From positions 669,501 to 733,500 of the forward strand of contig JAJOZX010000939.1 in NCBI GenBank assembly GCA_023014485.1: 64,000 nt of DNA, in the 5' to 3' direction. Positions within the stretch are counted from its first letter, which is position 1, and each line of letters starts with the position of its first letter. This document shows positions 21,448-32,744 of this stretch, one piece after another. This DNA comes from Bathynomus jamesi (lineage: Eukaryota; Arthropoda; Malacostraca; Isopoda; Cirolanidae). Below the pieces are notes generated by a model that made no database searches, was not told the DNA's origin, and saw nothing but the letters and a program-made list of their open reading frames with translations. A program made the position numbers and the translations under genes.

Positions 21448-21959
21448 CATGCAGCAACTACCATGAAACAACATTTGTGGCATTTGTCTGAGGTCTTGTT
21501 TGACTCAACCTCCTACCTCTTATGAGGGAAAGATTGAAGGCTGAAGGGGTCAAGCTGGGAACGTTGAAGAATTCGACTCTTGCCGACTGTGCCACATCGA
21601 GACGTTTGGGATGGATTATTCCTTTTCTGTATCATCATCCTTCGAACTGAACTTCTCCAATCATATAAGCATGCCTTGGAAACGGTCTCGGGACTCAAAG
21701 TCGTGAACGACTCCGCAGAGCGAAATATCGGACCCATAGCAGACTTTAGTGAGTTAGTAACAGTAGCTGAAGAAAAGAAGTAATGCCTACTACAAGCCGT
21801 CCAACAAAGAAGGATTTGCTTTAGAAGAAACAGTAATTGCAAGATAAGATGCCAGGCACCTTTGTAGTGATTTACCTATTAAAGAGTGAATTTCTAAATA
21901 AATAAGTAAAAGAACATTAAGATTTGTAAATTCTGTAAATTGTATTTTTGTCTATGTTC

Positions 21960-22440
21960 ATGGGCCACCGTAATATATAGTACATATGCAAGACTCCAGA
22001 GTAGGAGGCTAAAGGGTGATCTAATCCAGGTTTTTAAAATTATGAATGGGTTCGATAACGTAAATAGAGATAGCTTTCTTGAAACAGCACAGTATAGTAG
22101 AACTAGAAATAACGGGTGTAAGTTGACAAGTAGAAGGTTCGAGACAGGAGTCGCCAAAAACTTTTTTACGCATAGAATAGTAAATAGGTGGAATAGTTTG
22201 CCGGTAGAAGTAATTAGTAGTCCATAAACGTGTTTAAAAATCGATTAGATGCATATGTTGATAGGTTAGGTATAGTTTAAGGTAGTAAAATTAAGGTTTT
22301 TGTTGTTCGGAACCCACGTTAAATTGTAGGTCTCCTCCGCCACCACGGAGGACATGCGTAGTACACAATTACAAACACGGTTAGGTAGACTAGCCATGAG
22401 TGGATCCTAGGGTCTTTGCTGGTCTGAAACATTATAACAT
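21960..22440 (+). pseudogene. CR1-type LINE C-terminus with 3' repeat tail
   Basis: The frame 21940-22227 reads 'RLKGDLIQVFKIMNGFDNV' and 'VAKNFFTHRIVNRWNSLP', the thumb-side C-terminus of a CR1-like reverse transcriptase. After the stop comes a 3' untranslated stretch containing AACCCACGTTAAATTGTAGG, which also occurs inside the SINE body. The tail ends in three copies of an 8-bp unit (AACATTAT at about 22428-22452), typical of CR1 3' ends. The RT core is missing (5' truncation). Confidence 0.82.
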
Positions 22441-23380
22441 TATAACATTATGGCAAGTGTTATCCTATTGCCAAATAGTATTATATTCCTTCAATTTTAT
22501 ATTCGTTTCATGCTTCACTTCTACACAAAGGGCTTTATTCTTAGTGCAGTCCCACTTTTTGCGTTTCTCCTCGAAGTTATCACGTTTTGTTCTAGACAAC
22601 AAGCTCAGAACCTATCTCAGCCAATCCAATCAATAGCTGTGCAGCTGCGTTGCAACCAAAGCTCAGTAAACTTTAATTCTTAATTGGTTATCATCTTTAT
22701 GGGTGAAACTTCTAACAATCAATTCAAGAAATCACTCAATAAACCCATTAATGAGAAGAATTAATTCATAATGATTTGAAGCTGCGAAAAACCACAATAC
22801 AACAGTGTTCCAACCTGCTGGATTGTAGCCACTTGCAGCTTCAAAGTGTGTCTAAGTTCCTGCGTTTATTGCGGTTCTCCTATAAATAAATTCACAATTT
22901 TTGACATAATGACTTTGATTGGCATATTAATATTAGATCCTAAGAAGTAGTAAACTTACGTTTAGTACCTAAGAATATTGTTTGATGGGACTGTTTGACT
23001 TCCTTTACAACATGTAAAGTCATATGACGGAGGGGAGGTACAGCTTTCCATGGGATCCAACCACGGGTCGTTACATAATATGAACGCAGAGGTCGGTCCC
23101 TCATTCAGCAGCTACCTACAACCAATGTCGCTTAACTTCACTGATCAACGGGAAGCGGTGTTACAACACTGGCCTTGATGTAACCCTTTAGTAAGAACAG
23201 CTTAAAAGGTAATTGAGAACTCATTTAGAAAGAATAAACATGACTCGCAACTAATCATTTGCATGTGTCGCCAAACAAGCCAAGTTTATGTGCATATGTT
23301 GTACTCATAGATAAACTAAACAGCAAGGAAAAATGGAGAAATATTATAGTATTAGCTAGTATACATATATATATATATGT
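22441..23380. other. No gene; partial inverted SINE/LINE tail near 22985-23060
   Basis: The stretch near 22990-23060 carries, on the minus strand, TTGGATCCCATGGAAAGCTG, another piece of the SINE/CR1 shared tail. The rest holds nothing I can identify. Confidence 0.5.
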
Positions 23381-23727
23381 GCGCCTCGGTGGGTCAGTGG
23401 TTGGCAGTTCTGACTCAGAATCCACCGGCTCCGGGTTCGATTCCCGGAGATGGCAGGCGGCGTGCAGCTCAACCAGCTGTTCATCTTTTCATATAATAAA
23501 ATTGGTTGGTACTCTATATAAATGGGTACAGTGGGTACCCTGGGAAGCCTTGGGGTTAAGAAGCTCGGCTGCTGATCGGGAGGTCGTGAAATTGAGTATG
23601 GGCGAAGACTGCAATTTCTGACCACCCGTGGTGTGTCGTGGTTCACGTTAAGCTGTAGGCCTAGGGTCGAGCAACAATCTTGACCTTCGTCAGAATGAAC
23701 AATTCTGGCGGAAGGAAGACCAAGGGT
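23381..23727 (+). repeat. Two-headed tRNA-derived SINE, second full copy
   Basis: Same layout as 2647-2990, including a B box GGTTCGATTCC in head 1 and the GAACAATTCTGGCGGAAGG tail. An inverted scrap of the same tail (23749-23777) lies beyond a short TA tract. Confidence 0.85.
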
Positions 23728-23808
23728 ATATATATATATATATATATACACCCTTGATCTTGCTTCCGCCAGAATTGTTTATATATATATATATATATAC
23801 AGTATATG

Positions 23809-23992
23809 TTACGGCCTTTTGCAAAAGGGTTAAGTCGTGATATTTTCGTTAAACAACGAAAATATCACGACTTAACCTACCCAATCGTCAAGGGCGGACA
23901 GTTGACCTAACCGGGCATTCAATTAACTTCAATCGGCCTTTTTTTTGCAAACAGACCGATTTCGCAAAAAGGCCATAACATACATAATCTTT
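23809..23992. mobile_element. Hairpin MITE with perfect 23-bp core
   Basis: The outer ends are inverted (GTTACGGCCTTTTGC and the complement of GCAAAAAGGCCATAAC). Inside, 23828-23850 and 23855-23877 are perfect inverted copies starting GGTTAAGTCGTGATATTTTC. The core sequence is shared with the hairpin at 49480-49560. Confidence 0.65.
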
Positions 23993-24334
23993 CAGTTTAA
24001 GAGGGCTGGAAAAAAAAACCAAATATTTTGAAACTGATTTATTCATTTTGTCCATGACTTTATAGATTTTTAAGGATCCGAATTGGCATCGATACAAATA
24101 AAGTGAACTTAAGAAAAATGGGGAATAACGAGAGAATTTCAAACATTCCAAGTTTTCAAAATTGTTGATAAAGTTTCCTTGAATATGAAATCTGAACTTA
24201 AATTCGTTATATTAAAATTTAAATTTAGTTTTATTGAAACACATACAAACTTTGAAATATCGTAAAATGTATAAGTGTTTCATAATGCCTATGTTACAAT
24301 GAACAAATAATAGCTTAAATCTAAATTACACGTT
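23993..24334. other. Left flank of the Polinton, no gene
   Basis: AT-rich DNA just outside the inverted repeat. No coding signal is seen. Confidence 0.6.
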
Positions 24335-25380
24335 AGTAGTATGACTGCAAAATGGGAGAGTGCAGGAATGTTGCAATGCAATGCTGCAATGTTGATCAAC
24401 ATTGCAAAGTGATGTTGCGATACGTTATGCAACAAAAGGGGGAGGGGTTTATGCAATGGAGGGGAGGGGTTATGCAACAAGTCAAAGCTGCAAAGGGGGG
24501 AAGGTTATGCAACAAGTCAATGCTGCAATGAAGGGGGGGGGGAGCTGTGTGGGGAGAAGGAAGGATGACCTTTCCCCAAAGGGGTAAACTTAACCTAAGA
24601 GAGGGAGAGAAAGGAGGAGGAGGGTCTTTGTGGGAGAAGGTGGGATGTTCTCACCCCCGAAAGGGAAACCTAACATAAGCCTTAACCTAAGGAGGAGAGA
24701 GGAGAGAGTTCTTTATTCCACCGGAGTCCGTCGCATAATGAGCGTCCAGGGCCACAGCAGCTGTTATATAGAGGGTTGTGAGTTGCTAGATACCCATATA
24801 TATTTTAATTATGTTCAAGTGTACCTTATTAGGGTGAGTTACCAGCTTGCAGCATTTAATTTAACTTTTATTTAGATGAGTTGTCAATTATTGTTTTTTA
24901 TTTTAATTATGTTCAGGTGTACCTTATTAGGGTGAGCTGCCAGATTGCTTCATTTATTTTAATTTTTATTTAGATAAGTTACCAGTTATTGTTTTTATTT
25001 ATAAAAGGAGAGTTGGCAGATACCACCATTTATTTTAATTTATTTAGATGAGTTTCCACTTATTTATTTATTGAAGGCAAGAGTGACTTTCCCCTTAAAT
25101 TTGCAAACAAGCAAGCACCCATCACCACGCATTTTCTTATTATTTTACAAAACGAATAAAATAAAAAAATTTTAGTGATGGAATCCGTACCATGTTACGG
25201 ATTTCTCGTCTAAACTGGAGATCTAAGGTGGTTCAAAAACATTGCTACTTAACATCTTGTACTTTACAACGGTTGCCTTTAGCATATAAAAGCACATGTC
25301 AGTACAGTGATTTACTCTAAAGCCATAACGAAAGTGTCTATTTACTTCTGTCATTCCTCGGTATATATATATATATATAT

Positions 25381-28055
25381 TAGGGTGTCCCAATTTTTTT
25401 TCTTAAGACGACCTGACCACTCGTGTCATGCCCGGATGTGGTTTGTGCTAAAGCATTGGCTGTGTGATTTTCAACTCGATCAGATGATATTTAGAGGTCC
25501 CGACGTTTGATGACTTTTTTTTGGTTTTCAGAATTGATCATTATGGCGTTGACAAGATCAAACATCAAGTTGTGGCTTCTTGAGAGGTCTCCGATAGCAG
25601 AGCTGGCTAAATCTCGATTACCATGTAATATAGACGTTTGCTCTCTTTCTTCTACCATTACCGCAGCGACCAAAAGAAGACAGATTCCAACAGTGTCAAG
25701 GCTGTAATATCGGCTGTATTAGAAAGCTGGGCTAGAGCCAACTCGAATCTGGCAACAACCTCCGTTCATGCCTCGACTAATCTGAAAGCTTTGGTTCAGA
25801 GGTATCGAAATTTGCATAAAACAAGAACAAGACTGGAGTGACTTACAATATGCAGCGGGATGTATTCTTGGCTGATATGGAGGATATTTTGATGTCGCCG
25901 CCCGCTCAGACGTTCTGGATCGGGGAGATATCCCTCTTGAAGACAAGGAATTCCTCATTTCCCAAAGGGCAGGGACATACGAGTTACTGTGAAGATAGAA
26001 AATATAATGCAGCCACAATGAAAAGACAGGAAAGAGAAAGAGCTCTTGAGTGGGCACACCGGCGTCAAACGGAGGAGGCTCTAGCTGTAGGTCACAGAAG
26101 AGGCTACCGACAGCAGTTCTAGCACATCGTCAGCTGACAGTGGAAACGAAGCGTCACTTGTGACTTGAACCTTCGAAAGCTCCCAAACATGACAGACTAA
26201 AAGAAAGTCTGAGTGATCTGATCTTGACCTGGCAGCAACTTGGGATCGCGAGGGCCTTTCTGTTCGACAGGCAACATCAGCGTTTGCTGCGACTGCAAAA
26301 TCCCTAGCTCTCGGTCCTGACAGTGTTCCATCAAAGAGCACGGTTCACCGCTTCCGACAAAAGGCCCGTACAATGATAGGGACCAATGTTATTGGCCACC
26401 TCGTGCAGCTTCCACCTCGACTGCAAATCCACTGGGACACAAAGAGACTCACTGACATCGAACAGGAGGGTAAGTCAGTCGATCGGATTGCTGTTGTGGT
26501 GACTGGGGATGGTGTGGAAGAGCTATTAGGAGCACCGAAAATAATAGACGGACAGGACAGCAAATGGCAAGCGCAGTCCATCAAGCGCTCACCCTAGTCG
26601 GAATTGAGGACAAGATCATAGGCATGGTGTTTGACATGACGGCATGAAACACAGGGATAGTGCAAGTGCGTGTGCGCGTTTGAAGCGGCATTGGGAAGAT
26701 CTCTTTTATGGTTTGCTTGCCGTCATCACGTTCACGAAGTGATTCTCAAGGATGTCTTCGTCGTGTGCCTAGGAAAACACCACCAAGTCCTCAAATCCCA
26801 CTTTCAGGAGATTCAAGGAGGCCTGGCCATCAATGAACCACTGTCAGTTGGATGCATTTGACAAGGACGCGGTGGCTAAAGCCTTCATAAATGACAATGC
26901 TTGCCTTTCACAAATGCGACTTGAGGTAATAGACTATCTCCGCGATGCCCTAAGAAGTGGTGATCATCCTCGAGAGGATTATATGAAGAACTTTTCGACT
27001 GAGCCTCTTGTACTCGGAGACGACGTAGGACGTTACAAGCTTCGGCCTCCAGAGCCTTACCATCAGGCCAGATGGATGACCAAAGGTATTTACTGCTGAA
27101 AATAGCATTACTGCAGTCCCAGTTTCTCCAACTTCGTCTCTAAGAACTGCAAGGGGTTCGCGAGCCTTGTATACGTGCGTCCACTGCACGAAGGCTCCAA
27201 TCGCCATCAAATCTCCAAAAATGACGTTAGGGCTGTGCAATCTTCTTGTAGGTTACCCTGACAAGGACGTTGGAAACACAGCTTACGCGGGCTGTGCTTC
27301 CGTCATCTGTGGTATATCTCGGAGGACTTAATCTGTCTGTGCACTGTTTATGACAGAGTTGACGACAATGAAAAGCGTAACATGACGGCTAACCTGAAAA
27401 AGCGCCCTGGGAAAGGACTCAAACGGGTCCAAGGCAAGGACTGCAAGTGGATGGCCGTTAAGTCCGTGGGTGACGAGTCGATCCACCACACACTTCCAGT
27501 TTCTCAAAGTTGAGCCCACGTTCCTCACCAAAGACCCTGAAACATGGCCTACTGACGAAAACTACCGTCTGGCAAAGAGCCGAGCTGCAGAACTGATGGT
27601 GGTCAATGATGCAGCAGAGCGAGGCATCGCCCTCATTGAGAAATACACAAGCAAACCTCTGTGCCGTGATGAAAAAGACCTCCAGTTCCTACTTCGAACT
27701 GTCCACTCACACCGACGGAATGTGAGCCGGAAGGGAACAAAAACGGATCTCATGAAACACGTGTTTAGTTAAAATGCATAAATGTGATGCTTTGAATTGT
27801 TGTTTGTGTGTTAAGATTAAATACATGTTTATTTTGTATAATCATCTTGTGATGGAACTTTTGAGAGAAATATTTCAGTTAATTTGCCTTTCAGTTAAGA
27901 GGAGAAATAAAGTGTTCAAAGTTCGGGACCTTCAAATTTCCTTCGATCTCTCTGACATTTTACAGGAAGATTTCTAATGGGAAACATCAAAAGAGCGCAA
28001 CACGAGCGGATTTGTATCCCGAAAAAACATTTGGCCCCCTATGAGTTTGGACACC

Positions 28056-28058
<3 letters not shown>
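25381..28058. mobile_element. hAT-like element (TAGGG type), 2678 bp
   Basis: The ends are TAGGGTGTCC and its perfect complement GGACACCCTA. The flanks are ATATATAT on both sides, consistent with an 8-bp duplication but not diagnostic in a TA tract. The matching position in the right inverted repeat (47768-47812) is an uninterrupted TA tract, which proves insertion after the inverted repeat formed. It carries a broken transposase. Confidence 0.88.
25507..27771 (+). pseudogene. hAT-like transposase, frameshifted
   Basis: Segments in order: 'ALTRSNIKLWLLERSPIAE' (about 25540), 'AVISAVLESWARANSNL' (about 25700), 'GDGVEELLGAPKIIDG' (about 26505), 'LGRSLLWFACRHHVHEVIL' (about 26690), 'LGDDVGRYKLRPPEPYHQAR' (about 27010), and 'LMVVNDAAERGIALIEKY' (about 27595) near the C-terminus. 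The family is a widespread invertebrate transposase usually annotated as uncharacterised. The cysteine-histidine 'CRHH' block and the 'NDxAER' block recur in the copy at 19.6-21.8 kb. At least six frame changes make it dead. It lies wholly inside the TAGGG-type ends, which makes it the transposase of this element. Confidence 0.78.
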
Positions 28059-28092
<34 letters not shown>

Positions 28093-28553
28093 GATGTGTC
28101 TTCTCAATTTCGTACATTTTTTTTCGTTCATGTTAATATTAATTCATTCTTTACAGTATACTAAATTGACAATAAACATTTTAAGTATTCTATAAGAATA
28201 ATATTTAATTTACCTATAATTCGAAAGACATGAATCGCTTTCATTTATTCTAAAGCCAAACCGAAAGTGTCTACTTACTTTTGTCAGGGAGAAAGCGTGT
28301 AACACTCGGAGGCTACTCCAAAATGGTCAATGGGTCAATCCACATTTCGTCTCAAAACCGGTTTCCGTCTTCCTTCACACTATATATTGTACCAGTCATT
28401 ATTATTATTATAATGAAGTTAAAACCTCAATTTAAAATTATATTATTTATTAAAGGCTAGAGAGAGAGAGAGAGAGAGAGAGAGTTAATTCTGAGAGCTG
28501 TACACGCACACACACACACACACACTTGGAAGACTCAATAATTGGAATTGAAT

Positions 28554-28616
<63 letters not shown>

Positions 28617-28861
28617 TAGAAGACCTAGAAGGCAGGTGTATGTGTATATATTAATTAACTTTTTAGCTGCCAGATTGCGCTATTCAGATATTCTTCACAG
28701 TTGGCTTAGAAATCCGTCAGTCGGTTTAGAAGGCGTAACCAGCCATTTTGTACACATATAATTAAATAAGAATATCGTTTATATACAACCAAAAGAATTA
28801 AATAAAACATCATTACCGCATTCTGTTTATTTAGACAATTATTGGAATCAAGTTCATGAAA

Positions 28862-30230
28862 CAAGGGGTTCCAAAAAACCTTAGCCCCCGATTTGCAGCT
28901 TACATGTTTACTTATATCGAAATAGTTTTTAGTGATTATAGAAATATATAAAATTCTTATTTATTGCAGGTATTAAAATTACTCTAGCTGATAAAGTGAT
29001 AATATAATGGCTTCTCAATTAATTGGTGATTCGAGAGGCAACGTATGATAGATCGCATACGAGAAATAACATTTCGGGAAGCTCGTGATGCTGGAGCCAT
29101 CTTTATAACACGTTCATGGGTTGCCAAAAAGTTGCGAAGTGAGGACTTCGTCAAAAGAAATTGGAATAAAACTTTGGATGAATGTGAAATGGATACAACC
29201 AAATCTGGGCGCCCAAATTTGCCACTCTCTCAGGAAACAAAGGACATCATTGAAAGCGGTACGCGTAAGCGGACAAACAGCTGTGCTAAACTTTCTAGAG
29301 AGATCGAAGTGTTGAGAGGAAAGATCGTTAGTGGTGAGATCATTCGACTGTACCGTCATAGGCAAGGTTTAAAGCCTTGGCATGAACTTCCAAAGCCAAG
29401 AAAAACTCAACTTAACATCGATGACAGAATGTGGTTTGCCCATTATCTTGAAGATTGGGATGTGGATGATTTCATGCATTTAGCTGTCTCCGATGAATTT
29501 TTTGTTTACGTAACACGTCGGCCTAACTACAAAAATGATCGAGTGTGGGCCACAACACAAGATGAAATCGGTGACAATGAACATTATCGCGAATTATTAA
29601 AAAGTCCAGACTGTGTTGGTGTGTTTGTTTTGTTCACTGCAAAGAAGCTCATGTGGGTGCTGAAGCCAAATGGTCAGAGTTGGGATGGACAATATTTTCG
29701 TGATATTATTCTATCCCAGCATGTCATTCTCTTTCTAAGAAACCCAAACAATGTTATGGATGTCGATCAGGTCACACTTCTGCACGATAAGGCCCCCTGC
29801 TTTAAGGCATTAGCCACTCAACAGTTGTTGCGGAACTATGAGATCGATTTCTTTGGAAATGAAGAATGGCCAGGAAATTCTCCTGACCTGAACGTCTGTG
29901 AACACATTGGATCAGTTATAAAGGACAAGGTTGAATGTCTCTTGTTTCAAGAACCTGCAGCAAATCGATTTTCGAAGGATACAATGACGCAACACATTGA
30001 AACTGTTTTATAAAATTTGCGTAACGATCAAGATCTATTCACGTCACTTTTGGCAAGCTACCCAAAGCGAATTCAGGCTGTCTTGGAAACCAATGGCGGG
30101 AACACCAAGTTTTAGTTGTTTCTCATTAAATGCAGGATTAAATTCTCTTTTGTAAGGTATGTTTAGTTTTACTGTACCACTAATGGTTTAGGCCATGGGC
30201 GGGGGAGCTAAGGTTTATTGGAGCCCCGTA
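28862..30230. mobile_element. Tc1-like transposon, DD37E type
   Basis: The left end GGGGTTCCAAAAAACCTTAG and the right end (complement of CTAAGGTTTATTGGAGCCCC) form inverted repeats of about 28 bp with few mismatches. TA follows the right end. Flanking sequence 28790-28860 and 30231-30312 aligns with an uninterrupted inverted stretch at 48310-48480, giving an empty site. It carries one nearly intact transposase gene. Confidence 0.85.
29045..30114 (+). pseudogene. Tc1/mariner-superfamily transposase (DD37E), nearly intact
   Basis: The open frame 29045-30013 gives 322 residues. It has an N-terminal helix-turn-helix region with 'SWVAKKLRSEDFVKRNW', the linker 'KSGRPN', a first catalytic D in 'LAVSDEFFVYV', a second D in 'TLLHDKAPCF' and a glutamate in 'NSPDLNVCEH'. 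There are 37 residues between the second D and the E, hence DD37E. A premature TAA at 30011-30013 removes a further 33 codons that remain readable up to a TAG at 30112-30114. A likely original ATG at 29007 lies in another frame, so one frameshift precedes 29045. The enzyme would cut and paste DNA at TA sites. Only these two lesions are obvious, so the insertion is fairly young. Confidence 0.88.
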
Positions 30231-30496
30231 TATAGAAAATACATGCACAATCCTATACAAACGAGGAATATATACAATTAAAAAATAATAATAGTATAAG
30301 AAATGCGAACGATGAATATATATACAATCAAAAATAAAATAAAAAATAATCATACATATAAGAAATACAAAACGCTGGAGTATAATCATCAATATATTAG
30401 TACAGGAAAAAAAAATATATATACAGTATATATACACACAATTATATTAAATAATTAAATATATTGAAAATAAATATACATCAAAATACGTACACT
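30231..30496. other. AT-rich flank, repeat D
   Basis: Continues the repeat interrupted by the Tc1-like element. Contains ATATATAC blocks matching 48310-48400 in inverted orientation. No gene. Confidence 0.6.
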
Positions 30497-31575
30497 TTAT
30501 CTTCTACAGTGCTCAACTAAAACACTAAACTCGCACGTAATCGAGTCTACAGTCACATCATTATTGCTTTGCACTACGCAATAAATACAATTTAACATTA
30601 TTTCACCGCTCAAGTTATAGGGATACCTATACTCGATGTAAATGGTCTTCATTTCGTTCATTACTATTTTTGTGCCCACTTTACATTCGTTTGGCAAGTT
30701 ATCTTTAAACACGGCTAGAATACATTCAAAAGCACGCACAACGAGGTCATCGTTAGCCAAAAAATCATTATTAAATCCAAGTTCATAAACACTCCTTTCC
30801 AATCGATGGTTTATTCTTACCGACCCGAGCTTTTCAATCGTGAACTCCTTCACAAAGCATAGCGGCAGTTGAAATAATCTAAGTCGTAACGACAGCTGCT
30901 CATTATAGAAAGAAGCAATTCTTCAGGGTGAACGGTGTAGGTGAGCTCAGCCCTGTACCGTTCAAGTGCTTTGTACCAAAGTTCATGATATTTCAAAGGG
31001 TCTAATCCTTTTAAATAAACATCCAGCTCTAGACCATTCTCGCCTTGTTCAGTCCTACACTCGGTAAACCCGTCGAGCAGAGCGGTGTATGCATATTCAA
31101 GAACCGTATCAAAATAAAGCATATTCGTAATACGTGCGTCTAATATAGGCTTCAGCTTGCGGAAACCGACGATTTCAAACATTCTTCGAGGATGAAACGG
31201 TTTCGAATTGGGACAAGAACGTTATTATCAGAAGCATTCCTCCACATCAGTCGTATATCAATACATGGCTGGTCGTTATTTATACACAACGTACAAACAA
31301 TGGCGTATGAGGGGCTATCACTAATCTGCTCTCTTCCTGTGCCTACACCTGCAGGAATTTTATAACAGTCCTCACTCCACTTCTCAACTACCACGAAGAT
31401 TCTATTCATCTCAACACTTAAATAAACAACATTCCGTTTACCAGAGTTTGTTTGTCTACAAATCGTTTCCAGTACATAGTTAATGGCACCGGTTTCACGC
31501 CTGAACACGCGCAACTACTTCGTCACGGACACATCGTACACGGCATTGAGAATGCTTCTCAAAAGAAGTTCCATC
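30497..31575 (-). pseudogene. Unrecognised Polinton gene A, frameshifted
   Basis: Three minus-strand frames follow one another with short overlaps: 31514-31152, 31182-30850 and 30853-30497. A likely ATG near 31570 is separated from the first block by a TAG. Together they would encode about 350 residues with an ordinary, non-repetitive composition, including 'NYVLETICRQTNSGKRNVVY', 'VGFRKLKPILDARITNMLYF' and 'EFTIEKLGSVRINHRLERS'. I recognise no domain, catalytic motif or membrane segment. The frame changes with 4-31-nt overlaps look like decay of one gene, but overlapping separate genes cannot be excluded. It lies inside the Polinton, near its left inverted repeat. Confidence 0.5.
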
Positions 31576-31813
31576 GTATTCGAGGAGTGCACGTCCAGTC
31601 GGTTCAAGCTCTGAGATGACTATGAGCCACAGTCGAGCGGATCGGCTCGATGAGAGGAGTGAGTCACACCATAATCTGATGAAACGTGTACGGCGTTGTT
31701 CCAACGTGAATAATTGTATCCCATTATGCTGGGTAGGTGTTTTCAGAAATTTTCCGATACATGAAGCAATACTGGTTTTAATGTTTTATTACTCCCACTC
31801 CCCAGAATACGCA

Positions 31814-32438
31814 CTAGACATTTTCGTTCATGAGAATTTCACGAACTAAACACATTTCATTCACACTCCGGCGCTCTGTTTGAGAGAAACATATGACCAT
31901 ATTTTCCTTTTTGCTTAACAGACGATACTCGTCTCTAAATCCTGTTAAAAACTCACGCAGGCCTTTAGCCACAACCTCACTACAAACCTCGTCATGATAT
32001 ATATTAATGTAGTGGGTAAAAATACTTAAGATTCAACATGATGACAAGATTTACATTCTTAGTCGCAGGATACGAGTACTCGGTATGATGCCGCATGACA
32101 TAATACCGCTTGTCGCACCACTCATCAACAAGACTCACTAACCACATCCGTTGCTTCTCTTCTGCACGTGTTGTTTCTCCCATTTCACGGTATATGTAAG
32201 CTCTTATAAAGTTTAATCCTACAACATAGTTCAATACATCGCTTGTACCACGAAATCCTGCAATGCTCTCGCCAGAATAGCCGTAGAGTATTTGTACCTC
32301 TTGTTCCTTCAAACGAGTCAATGTAGCCTTAAAAGTATCAAAGGAGGGTGGAATCGGGAGCCATTCAGTAACCTTATCTTCACACTTTGCCGAATACCAC
32401 TTCATAAACGTCGAACAAGCAATATTAAAGGTAGCCAT
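31814..32438 (-). pseudogene. Unrecognised Polinton gene B, one frameshift
   Basis: Starting at ATG 32438 ('MATFNIACSTFMKWYSAKCE'), the frame stays open to about 32004 and, after one frameshift near 32030, continues as 'DEVCSEVVAKGLREFLTGF' to a TAG at 31814-31816. That gives roughly 205 residues with no known domain that I can name. Composition is that of a soluble globular protein, with aromatic and charged residues alternating. It lies upstream of, and on the same strand as, unrecognised gene A. The longer frame start at 32498 lacks an ATG, so I prefer 32438. A TCAGTT initiator-like site lies about 60 bases upstream of the ATG on the minus strand. Confidence 0.5.
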
Positions 32439-32644
32439 TACTATTTTTCGTCTACGTGGGATAATACACGTCTGAGATCCAGGGTTTGCAGCGGTCAACT
32501 GAGCACGCAGGGTAGAGATATGCCCAGGTAGTAGCAGGAGTCACATAACCAATCATACAGGGGGCGGAGCTTAGAACATTCTCCTGCACATACGCTGGGC
32601 GGAGCTTAGAATTTTCCCTTGTACACACACACACACACATACAC

Positions 32645-32677
<33 letters not shown>

Positions 32678-32744
32678 AAGGAGAAAGTGAAACGCTAATT
32701 GAAACACGATTTATTTAATAAGCGAAATATTCAAGGTGTATATA

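Larger units (their letters stand above)
19600..21842 (+). pseudogene. Decayed hAT-like transposase with nested MITEs
   Basis: Pieces in order: 'FSEETDKLLDISHKDIVEL' (about 19715), 'VVSGRKVEKLLGVSKL' (about 20340), 'LLWFACRDQIHRILISDVY' (about 20497), 'KQHLWHLSEVLFDS' (about 21465) and 'LKVVNDSAERNIGPIADF' (about 21697). These match, in order, an invertebrate transposase family whose better copies are at 25.5-27.8 kb ('GDGVEELLGAPKI', 'LLWFACRHHVHEVIL', 'VVNDAAERGIALI') and, more distantly, at 38.2-40.4 kb. Frameshifts are frequent. Two MITEs (20640-20798 and 21045-21447) are inserted in the gene. The element ends were not found. The hAT assignment comes from relatives here that make 8-bp duplications. 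Confidence 0.7.
24335..28600. repeat. Left inverted repeat of the Polinton (interrupted)
   Basis: Bases 24335-25380 plus 28059-28600 align, inverted, with 49276-48546, 48060-47815 and 47767-47270. Landmarks shared are the TGCAACATTGATCAAC region, GTACCATGTTACGGATTTC, and CTCGGAGGCTACTCC. The interruption 25381-28058 is a hAT-like element inserted in a (TA)n tract that is uninterrupted in the right arm. Confidence 0.8.

Noticed and set aside
24329..24334. Possible 6-bp Polinton target duplication
   Set aside because: CACGTT (left) and TACTCA (right) do not match, also when the boundary is moved by one or two bases.
31616..31849. Plus-strand ORF opposite unrecognised gene A
   Set aside because: It overlaps the minus-strand coding frames and has no recognisable features.
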